Assembly: GCA_019115845.1 (NCBI GenBank)
Contig: DXCU01000103.1
Span: forward strand, 1-64,000
Source of the DNA: Candidatus Rubneribacter avistercoris
GTDB taxonomy: Bacteria; Actinomycetota; Coriobacteriia; Coriobacteriales; Eggerthellaceae
Direction: 5' to 3'
DNA: 64,000 nucleotides
The notes under the pieces are model-generated. The model made no database searches, was not told the origin of the DNA, and saw only the letters and a program-made list of their open reading frames with translations. Shown here in pieces: positions 55,669-62,106 of the stretch. Within the stretch, counting starts at the first letter, position 1. Each line of letters starts with the position of its first letter. The position numbers and the translations under genes are program-made.

Positions 55669-56574
55669 ATGTCCAAGGCGCTGGCGACGAAATCGCCCGT
55701 TTCGGAGCGCATGCGCTCCATTCAGCGGGTGCTCTGGATCATCCTTGCGCTCAACCTGGCCGTAGCGGCGGCGAAGTACGTGTGGGGTGTGGCGAGCGGC
55801 TCCGAGTCGATGCAGGCCGACGGCATCCATTCGGTGTTCGATTCGGCGGGCAACGTGGTGGGGCTTGTGGGCATCGCGATAGCGGCGCGGCCGGCCGACG
55901 AGGGGCATCCCTACGGGCATGCGAAGTTCGAGACGTACGCGAGCTTGGCCATCGGCGCGCTTCTTCTGCTGGCGGCGTTCGAGGTGGGGTCGAGCGCTGT
56001 GGGCAAGCTTGCGGAGGGCGCGTACACCGCCGAGGTCACGCCGGTGTCGTTTGCGGTGATGATCGGCACGCTCGCGGTCAACCTGGGGGTGACCGCTTAT
56101 GAGCGGCGCGCCGCCAAGCGCCTGGGCAGCGAGGTGCTGGCAGCGGATGCGAACCACACGCTCTCCGATGCGCTTGTGTCGGTGGGCGTGATCGTGGGGC
56201 TTGCCGCTGTGGCGCTTGGATTCCCCATGGCGGACCCGGTGATGGCGCTCGTGGTGACGGTCGCCATCTTGGCCACGGCCGCCGACGTGCTCAAGCACGC
56301 CCTTGCCACGCTCTCGGACCGCGCGCGCATTCCCGAGGCCGACTTGCGCGCCGCGGCCACGGCGGTGCCCGGCGTGCGGGACGCCCACCGCATTCGCACG
56401 CGCGGCACGGAAGGGGAGGTGTACGCCGATCTGCACGTGCTCGTGGACCCCGCCATGAGCGTTGCCGACGCGCATCGTCTGGCCGACGAGGTGGAGGAGG
56501 CCGTGCGGGCGCGTTTCCCGAACGTGATCGAGACGCTCGTGCACATAGAGCCCGACGACGGGCACGAGGAGTAG
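55669..56574 (+). CDS. Cation diffusion facilitator family transporter
   Basis: Membrane exporter of a divalent metal such as Zn2+, Mn2+, Co2+ or Fe2+, driven by proton exchange. The 301-residue protein has six predicted helices. The two metal-site motifs of the family are present, HSVFDSAGN in helix 2 and ANHTLSDALVS in helix 5. The cytoplasmic C-terminal domain ends in TLVHIEPDDGHEE. The first motif is HxxxD, a form used by several metals, so the substrate is not fixed. ATG 55669 follows AAAGGAGG. A HAD hydrolase gene follows 8 bp later. Confidence 0.88.
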   Translation: MSKALATKSPVSERMRSIQRVLWIILALNLAVAAAKYVWGVASGSESMQADGIHSVFDSAGNVVGLVGIAIAARPADEGHPYGHAKFETYASLAIGALLLLAAFEVGSSAVGKLAEGAYTAEVTPVSFAVMIGTLAVNLGVTAYERRAAKRLGSEVLAADANHTLSDALVSVGVIVGLAAVALGFPMADPVMALVVTVAILATAADVLKHALATLSDRARIPEADLRAAATAVPGVRDAHRIRTRGTEGEVYADLHVLVDPAMSVADAHRLADEVEEAVRARFPNVIETLVHIEPDDGHEE

Positions 56575-56582
56575 GGGGGCGC

Positions 56583-57275
56583 ATGGCGGACGCGGTGTTC
56601 TTCGACGTGGGGGCCACGCTCATTCGGCCCTGCCCCTCGGTGGCCGAGACGATGGCCCGCGTGGCGGCCGAGCGGGGGCATGCGCTTTCCGTGCGCGACT
56701 TCGAGCCGCACATGCCGGCCATGGACGCCTACTACGAGGCTGAGTACCTGCGCGACGGCGACTTCTGGTGCTCGCACGAGGGATCGGTCGCCATCTGGCT
56801 CGACCAGTACCGCTTCGTGTGCCACCGGGTGGGCATCGGCGCCGACGCCGAAGGGATGGCCCGCGCCGTGCACGAGGCGTACCGTCGCGCCGAGGGCTGG
56901 GAGGTGTACCCTGACGTCGCCGCGTGCCTGCGCGAGCTGAAGGAACGCGGGCTTGCGCTCGCCGTCGTGTCGAACTGGGACGCCGAGCTGGAGGACTTGC
57001 TACGCGAGCTGCGCTTGCTGCCGTACTTCGATGCGGTGGTGTCAAGCGCTGCGGTGGGCTACCGCAAGCCGGACCCGGTCATCTTCGACCTGGCCTGCGA
57101 GGCGGTGGGCGTGCGGCCGGAGGTTGTCGTGCACGTGGGGGATCGGCCCGACGCCGACGGCGACGGGGCTGCGGCGGCCGGCGTGCGACCTGTGATCGTG
57201 GACCGATCCGGCGCGCAGGAGGGCTGCGGCTACGAGCGCGTGGCGGCGCTCACGGAGTTGGCGGGCCTGCTCTAG
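56583..57275 (+). CDS. HAD-superfamily hydrolase
   Basis: Predicted phosphatase of 230 residues, cytoplasmic. Motif I reads FFDVGATLIRP with nucleophile Asp8; the usual second aspartate (DxD) is glycine, as in the DVGxTL subgroup of HAD proteins, which changes the general acid and may limit activity. Motif II is VVSNWD, and motifs III-IV lie in YRKPDPVIF and HVGDRPDADGDGAAAAG. A helical cap domain separates motifs I and II. It is coupled to the metal exporter gene by an 8-bp gap. Substrate unknown. Confidence 0.87.
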   Translation: MADAVFFDVGATLIRPCPSVAETMARVAAERGHALSVRDFEPHMPAMDAYYEAEYLRDGDFWCSHEGSVAIWLDQYRFVCHRVGIGADAEGMARAVHEAYRRAEGWEVYPDVAACLRELKERGLALAVVSNWDAELEDLLRELRLLPYFDAVVSSAAVGYRKPDPVIFDLACEAVGVRPEVVVHVGDRPDADGDGAAAAGVRPVIVDRSGAQEGCGYERVAALTELAGLL

Positions 57276-57430
57276 CGCGAACACGGCTAGCTGGCGGCTG
57301 TGCTCGGCGATCGGCGCGGTCCCGATGCGCTTGCCTTCCGGTTGAATGTCGTGTCCGCACCCCCGTGCTTGCGCTTGTCCCCATAGCTTGTATTTGGGTT
57401 CGCCCCTGCGTCCTGAAGTCGCTGCGCATG

Positions 57431-57462
57431 AAAAAAGCCGCCGGACGTTCGGTCCGGCGGCT
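57431..57462 (-). terminator. Terminator of tRNA-Val
   Basis: On the minus strand an 11-bp perfect stem (57452-57462 with 57436-57446) is followed by TTTTTT. It is a strong intrinsic terminator just beyond the tRNA 3' end. Confidence 0.85.
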
Positions 57463-57472
57463 CGGCTCCTCA

Positions 57473-57547
<75 letters not shown>

Positions 57548-57591
57548 ATGAACGCTTGCAGAAAAACCTCGTTCCCTGCCAGCGAGCAAGT

Positions 57592-57619
57592 AGTTTACCA
57601 GATAGCGGCGCTCTGTCAA
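57592..57619 (-). promoter_or_regulatory. Promoter of tRNA-Val
   Basis: On the minus strand a consensus TTGACA (57614-57619) and TAAACT (57592-57597) are 16 bp apart, about 45 bp upstream of the tRNA. Confidence 0.7.
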
Positions 57620-57938
57620 AGCATCTTTTCAAAAAACCGCCGTCGCAACGGGAAAACGCCGGCAGAACGTCTGCAGAGGGTCCGGGGCAAACGAAAGCCC
57701 GCATACGACGAGCGGGCGCACGAGGGGGCGGGGACTGCGCGCGGCGGGCGGAGACGCAAGGCGAGGGTAGGGGCCGCACGCGGCGGGCAGGGGCGCACGA
57801 GAGGGCAGGGGCCGCGTGCGACGTTCGCAGCCGGTGCCTGCGGCCCGGGTTACGAAAAGCGCGTCTGGTCGAATCGCGCTCGCTTGCGCTCGCCGCCCCT
57901 TTGTTGGCGAGAATTCCAAAACTTTCAGAAAAGAGGGC
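57620..57938. other. Non-coding stretch between divergent tRNA promoters
   Basis: Together with the promoters on each side this fills 57548-57981. It is purine-rich with recurrent AGGGGCCGC segments around 57750-57815. No gene or convincing structure was seen. Confidence 0.4.
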
Positions 57939-57967
57939 TTGCGCGAGCAGAGACGTTCCAGTATTAT
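57939..57967 (+). promoter_or_regulatory. Promoter of the Gly-Cys-Gly tRNA cluster
   Basis: TTGCGC (57939-57944) and TATTAT (57962-57967) are 17 bp apart, 14 bp before the first tRNA-Gly. Confidence 0.65.
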
Positions 57968-57981
57968 ATTTCCTCGCCGAT

Positions 57982-58057
<76 letters not shown>

Positions 58058-58067
58058 TCGTCAGCGC

Positions 58068-58101
58068 AAGGCCGGTCATGAGCGATTTTGGCCGGCCTTT
58101 T
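58068..58101 (+). terminator. Terminator-like hairpin inside the tRNA cluster
   Basis: AAGGCCGGTC (58068-58077) pairs with GGCCGGCCTT (58090-58099, one G-T pair) and the stem ends in TTTT. It separates the first tRNA-Gly from tRNA-Cys. Confidence 0.6.
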
Positions 58102-58122
58102 CAATGACGGTGCCGCCAAGGT

Positions 58123-58196
58123 GGCGACGTGGCCAAGTGGTAAGGCAGAGGCCTGCAAAGCCTTCACCCCCGGTTCGAATCCGGGCGTCGCCTCCA
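58123..58196 (+). tRNA. tRNA-Cys (anticodon GCA)
   Basis: GGCGACG/CGTCGCC acceptor stem, discriminator T, encoded CCA, and anticodon loop CTGCAAA giving GCA. Confidence 0.95.
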
Positions 58197-58230
58197 ACCA
58201 TTTTGTCGGAGACATCGGCAGCACGCATAT

Positions 58231-58306
<76 letters not shown>

Positions 58307-58316
58307 TGAGGATCGA

Positions 58317-58349
58317 GGGGCCGAAGCGAATGCGCTTCGGCCCCTTTTT
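58317..58349 (+). terminator. Terminator of the tRNA cluster
   Basis: A perfect 12-bp stem (58317-58328 with 58333-58344) with loop AATG is followed by TTTTT. The remainder of the gap to 58609 shows no further gene; TAAGAT at 58536-58541 is a possible -10 for the kinase gene. Confidence 0.9.
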
Positions 58350-58609
58350 GGTTTTGGGGGCCGTCGGCTCGGGAAGGGGGTAGGGTGCAAAACGGACGCG
58401 GGGGCGCGCCGTGCGGGAGGAAAGGATGATCGAGCAGGACCAGGCGCGACGGCAACGGCGGGCGAGCCGACCCCCTTGCTCGGGATAAGGGAGCCGAGAA
58501 GCCGCACGGTGCGTGCCCAGGCGCAGGGAAAATGATAAGATTGAGTCCACTGAAGCTGGCGAGGCGCGCGACGGTTCGCCATAGGGCTGCCGAAGGTCGA
58601 GGAGGGGAT

Positions 58610-59809
58610 GTGGGCGCTTCCAATTTCAGCGAGGAGGAGCTTGCGGGCGCGTGCGCGGAGTTCCGCGCGGCCGTCCGGCTCATCAAGGCCCGCCACGGGT
58701 TCGACTTCGTCTCCCTCGGCCTGACCGCCTTCATCGGCGCGCCGCTCAAATGGGTGTACAGCGCGGGCGCCACGGGCGAGCGGCACCGCAGGATCGTGCT
58801 GGCGCCGGGGCACGGCATAGGGGGCATCGCCATCAAGGCCGGCAAGCCCATGATGTTCACCGACATCGACGAGGAGATAGACCCGCGGGAGTACTCGTCT
58901 TATCCCATCGTGTTCGCCGAGGACCTGCGCAGCTTCTGCGCGCTGCCGCTGTCGCGCGGCGGGCGCGTGGTGGCCGTGCTCTTGTGCGCGTTCCGCTCCG
59001 TGGGCGGCCATCACGAGCAGGCCTACCGCAGCCTCATAGAGGGCCTTGGGGGACGCCTGCTCGGCATGGACGTGGTGTCCACGGACTTCATGGACTTCGA
59101 GGGCTTGGCCGCCGACCGGCGCGCCTCGTCTCAGCGCAACCCCATTTTCGTGCGCTCCGAGCTCTCCCGCGTCATCGCGGCGCAGGAGGACGAGCGCAAG
59201 CGCATATCGCGCGAGCTGCACGACGGCATAGCGCAGGAGCTTCTGGCGGTGTCGTTTTGCGTGAACCGCCTGGGGAGCCATGTGGACGAAGCGGGTTGGG
59301 AGGTTTTGGAGGAGGCGGCCAACGGCATCGACCGCATCCTTGACGAGCTGCACAACATCTCGGTGGAGCTGCGGCCCTCCGCGCTCGACCACCTGGGCTT
59401 CGAAGCGGCGCTGCACTCGCAGGCGGCGGTGTTCGAGAAAACCTACGGCACCGAGATCGTGTTTCAGGGCGGGCTTTCCCGGACGAGGTTCGACCAGGCT
59501 CTGGAGACGCAGGCGTACCGCATCTGCCAGGAGGCCATCCTGAACGCGTGCAAGTACTCGGAGGCGGACCGCGTGTACGTGTCGCTGGAGGATTCCGACG
59601 GGTGGCTGCATGCGCGCGTGGTGGATCACGGGGTGGGCTTCGACGTGGAGCATCCCCGGATCAAGGGGAGCGGCTGCGGTTTGTCGGGAATGCGCGAGCG
59701 TGCGAGCGTCATAGGCGCCACCCTCTCTATGGAGTCGGGTCCGCGCGGCACTTCGATCACGCTCGTGGCGCCCATGAACGCAATGGAAGGCAAGGGGGTC
59801 AAGGCATGA
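58610..59809 (+). CDS. GAF-domain sensor histidine kinase (NarX/NreB-like HisKA_3 type)
   Basis: Cytoplasmic sensor kinase of about 399 residues with no membrane helix. Residues about 10-160 form a GAF domain (FDFVSLGLTAFIGAPLKWVY to LCAFRSVGG). The dimerisation/phosphotransfer helix has the HisKA_3 signature DERKRISRELHDGIAQELLAV with the phospho-accepting His. The ATP-binding part shows RICQEAILNACKYSEA and GCGLSGMRERA. GTG 58610 follows AGGAGGGG; an ATG at 58532 would add 26 residues that look non-coding. It overlaps the regulator by four bases (ATGA). Convergent placement with the nap operon suggests, but does not prove, control of nitrate respiration. Confidence 0.88.
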   Translation: MGASNFSEEELAGACAEFRAAVRLIKARHGFDFVSLGLTAFIGAPLKWVYSAGATGERHRRIVLAPGHGIGGIAIKAGKPMMFTDIDEEIDPREYSSYPIVFAEDLRSFCALPLSRGGRVVAVLLCAFRSVGGHHEQAYRSLIEGLGGRLLGMDVVSTDFMDFEGLAADRRASSQRNPIFVRSELSRVIAAQEDERKRISRELHDGIAQELLAVSFCVNRLGSHVDEAGWEVLEEAANGIDRILDELHNISVELRPSALDHLGFEAALHSQAAVFEKTYGTEIVFQGGLSRTRFDQALETQAYRICQEAILNACKYSEADRVYVSLEDSDGWLHARVVDHGVGFDVEHPRIKGSGCGLSGMRERASVIGATLSMESGPRGTSITLVAPMNAMEGKGVKA

Positions 59810-60450
59810 TCCGCATCGTGCTGGCGGACGACCACGAGGTGGTTCGCGCAGGGTTCAAGATGATACTGGAGCAGGATCCCGATCTGTCGGTGGTGGCCGA
59901 GGCCGCCGACGGGGCGCAGGCGTACTCCATCGTCGCGCGCGAGAAACCCGACGTGCTGCTCATGGACATCTCCATGCCGCCGGGGCAAAGCGGCCTGGTG
60001 GCCTGCGAGAAGGTGGCCAAGGACTTCCCGGCCACGAAGGTGGTGATCCTCACCATGTTCGCCGAGCCGGAGTATCTGTTCTACACGCTGCGGGGCGGCG
60101 CGGCCGGCTACATCCTGAAGAACTCCAGCTCAGAAGAGCTGCTCTCGGCCGTGCACGCCGTGGCCGACGGCGGCAGCTACATCCATCCGAAGATGACGGC
60201 GCTGCTGACCAAGCAGCTTTCCCAAGGGGCTTCCGACGAGGACCGCTCCTATCAGCAGTTGTCGAACCGCGAGTTGGAGATACTCCAGCTTCTGGCCAAG
60301 GGGTTCACGAACAAGGAGATCTCCGAGCGGATATTCCTGTCGGTGAAGACCGTGGAGGCCCATCGCTCGAAGATCTACCAGAAGCTGGGATTGAAATCGC
60401 GCGCCGACTTGGTGGACTACGCGTTGCGCCACAAGCTGCTCGGCGTGTGA
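59806..60450 (+). CDS. NarL/LuxR-family response regulator
   Basis: Transcription factor of 214 residues, partner of the GAF kinase. The receiver domain has the acidic pair in ADDHE, phospho-acceptor aspartate in LLMDISMPPG, and lysine in GYILKNSS. The C-terminal LuxR helix-turn-helix is LSNRELEILQLLAKGFTNKE followed by LSVKTVEAHRSKIYQKLG. It starts within the kinase stop (ATGA, 59806-59809) and is therefore translationally coupled. Its promoter targets are not visible. Confidence 0.94.
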   Translation: MIRIVLADDHEVVRAGFKMILEQDPDLSVVAEAADGAQAYSIVAREKPDVLLMDISMPPGQSGLVACEKVAKDFPATKVVILTMFAEPEYLFYTLRGGAAGYILKNSSSEELLSAVHAVADGGSYIHPKMTALLTKQLSQGASDEDRSYQQLSNRELEILQLLAKGFTNKEISERIFLSVKTVEAHRSKIYQKLGLKSRADLVDYALRHKLLGV

Positions 60451-60480
60451 GGGAGCGGGCGGCGAAAGGTCCCCGCCTGC

Positions 60481-60554
60481 AGGCGCGCTGCGCTCGCGGG
60501 CGGCATGTCCGCGCGGGCGCCCGTCCGGCCCGCGCTCGCGAGCGCAGCGCGCCT
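60481..60554. terminator. Convergent-gene inverted repeat
   Basis: 18-bp perfect arms (60481-60498 and 60537-60554) enclose 38 bp. It lies between the converging regulator and napH-like genes and reaches the stop codon of the latter. It probably terminates both transcripts or blocks read-through. Confidence 0.65.
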
Positions 60555-61432
60555 CACGCCTGCTTCCGCGGCCTGCCAAGACGCATCGAGAGCGCACGCG
60601 TCGGGCACGCGTCGACGCACGCGCCGCACGCCATGCAGTCGCCCGCGCGCACGATGTCGTCGCACCTTTCGATGGCAGGCTCCAAGATGGCCGGATCGCA
60701 CAGGCACGCGGCTTTGCAGGCGCCGCACTTCACGCATGCGTCGTGGTCGATGCGCACGTTGACCTGCCCTGCGCGGCCAAGCGCCTCGTAGAAGCCGCCG
60801 AGGGGGCACAGCGCCCGGCACCACACCCGGTGCCCCCAGAACAGCTCCGCAGCCACGATGGCCGCCAGCGTCCACAGCCCCGCCGCGGATCCGAGCAGGA
60901 TGCCCTTGTTGACGGCGCTGATGGGCGAGAACGCCTCGAACACGGGGATGGAGGTTATCGCGGACAGGACGAGCACCGCCGCCGCCACCCCGATCTTCGC
61001 GCGGCGCGGCACGGGCGCTTCGCGCACCGCGATGCCGAGTTTGCGCCGCAGGGCGTCCACCAGCTCAAGCATGAGGTTCACCGGGCAGGCCCAGCCGCAA
61101 AACGCGCGTCCGCGCACAAGGCCGTACACCGCCAACACGGGCAGCGCCGCCGCAAGCCACGCAAGCGGCAGCGTCTTGGACGCCAACGCCGCCTGCAATG
61201 CCGCAAACGGGTCGAGCGTTTCTGCGCCGAAGACGGTCGAGGAGGAAAGGGTCCCGAAAAACGGCAGCTCCGCTGGGGTGGGCGCCGGCTCCTCCCCGCC
61301 CGAAAATCCGCCGAACAGCCCCCAGCCCGTCGCAAGAAGCGGCAGCATGAACAGCGCAAGCACCGCAACCTGCACAACGTGGCGCGCCCCTGTCCAGCGT
61401 GCGCGTTTCCGCGCGGCGGCCTGCTCGCTCAT
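60554..61432 (-). CDS. napH: NapH-like 4Fe-4S membrane protein
   Basis: Quinol-oxidising membrane component that can feed electrons to periplasmic nitrate reductase. The 292-residue protein has four to five helices, the first at about residues 20-40. It carries the membrane CGWACP and CRALCP motifs of the NapH family, then two ferredoxin-type clusters, CVKCGACKAACLC and CMACGACVDACP, facing the cytoplasm. ATG 61432 overlaps the napD stop. It is the last gene of the nap operon. No NapG or NapC gene is seen within the window, so the electron path to NapB is incomplete here. Confidence 0.88.
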   Translation of the reverse strand: MSEQAAARKRARWTGARHVVQVAVLALFMLPLLATGWGLFGGFSGGEEPAPTPAELPFFGTLSSSTVFGAETLDPFAALQAALASKTLPLAWLAAALPVLAVYGLVRGRAFCGWACPVNLMLELVDALRRKLGIAVREAPVPRRAKIGVAAAVLVLSAITSIPVFEAFSPISAVNKGILLGSAAGLWTLAAIVAAELFWGHRVWCRALCPLGGFYEALGRAGQVNVRIDHDACVKCGACKAACLCDPAILEPAIERCDDIVRAGDCMACGACVDACPTRALSMRLGRPRKQA

Positions 61433-61686
61433 CGCGCGCCGGCCTTCGGCAAGGTGGGGTCGTCCTCGAAGTTGGCGTACACCAAGTTGATGCCGGTCAC
61501 GCCCGGGACGGCGATGAATCCGCTCGCGGTGCCGTGCGAATCGTCCACCGTCTCGGCCTCGATGGTGACCACGAGCTTGCATCCGTTCGCCTCGTGGACC
61601 TCCACGCCCTCCCGGCGCGAAAGCTCGCGCGCCACCTCTTCGGTTTTTTCGGGCACGGTCTCTACGACCAGGCTGGAAATGACCAT
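61429..61686 (-). CDS. napD: NapD-like Tat signal chaperone
   Basis: Cytoplasmic chaperone of 85 residues, expected to bind the NapA signal peptide. The ferredoxin-like fold pattern is visible: VISSLVVETVPEKTEEVAREL, then GCKLVVTIEAETV, and a final VPGVTGINLVYANFEDD, which is the typical NapD ending. ATG 61686 follows CAAGGAGTGTTCC. It overlaps napH by four bases (ATGA). Confidence 0.88.
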   Translation of the reverse strand: MVISSLVVETVPEKTEEVARELSRREGVEVHEANGCKLVVTIEAETVDDSHGTASGFIAVPGVTGINLVYANFEDDPTLPKAGAR

Positions 61687-61713
61687 GGGAACACTCCTTG
61701 CGTCGTCTTGGAA

Positions 61714-61745
61714 AGGCGGGGTCCGCAAGCTTGCGAACCCCGCCT
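61714..61745 (-). terminator. Intercistronic hairpin between napB and napD
   Basis: Arms 61714-61729 and 61730-61745 pair with one mismatch; on the minus strand TTTCC follows. It may give partial termination or protect the napAB message, allowing more enzyme than accessory proteins. Confidence 0.55.
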
Positions 61746-61762
61746 CGCTCGGGTGCGAAACC

Positions 61763-62101
61763 CTATTCGCCCTGCGTCACGTGGCAGGTGTTGCACTGCT
61801 CGCGCACGGGGTCCATCGTCTGGGTGGCGGGATCGCCGTTTTGATAGTGGTCGGCGGGCAGGGGCACGGACCCGGTGAGCATCGGGTCGGCCTGGTCGTT
61901 GGCGCCGTGGCAGCCGTAGCAGCCTTTCGCGCCCAGGCTCTCGTAGCGGCCCTCGTGGGTGCTTGGCATGAGGGGCGCCGCGCCGGCGGGCGTGTCGGCG
62001 TTCACGGTGGATTCGGGCGCCTCCGTCGCGCATCCGGCCAGGGCGGACGCGCCGAGCGCCAGGGTCAGGGCCGCGGTCGCGGCAAGCGTTGCCTTCTTCA
62101 T
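61763..62101 (-). CDS. napB: NapB-like diheme cytochrome c lipoprotein
   Basis: Electron-donating small subunit of periplasmic nitrate reductase. The 112-residue precursor has a signal peptide ending in ALAGC, a lipobox, so it is probably lipid-anchored on the outer face; classical NapB is soluble. Two haem-c sites are present, CYGCH and CNTCH, in the order and spacing expected for NapB. The product is shorter than proteobacterial NapB, mostly through a shorter N-terminal region. It starts five bases after the napA stop. Confidence 0.87.
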   Translation of the reverse strand: MKKATLAATAALTLALGASALAGCATEAPESTVNADTPAGAAPLMPSTHEGRYESLGAKGCYGCHGANDQADPMLTGSVPLPADHYQNGDPATQTMDPVREQCNTCHVTQGE

Positions 62102-62106
62102 GGCGC

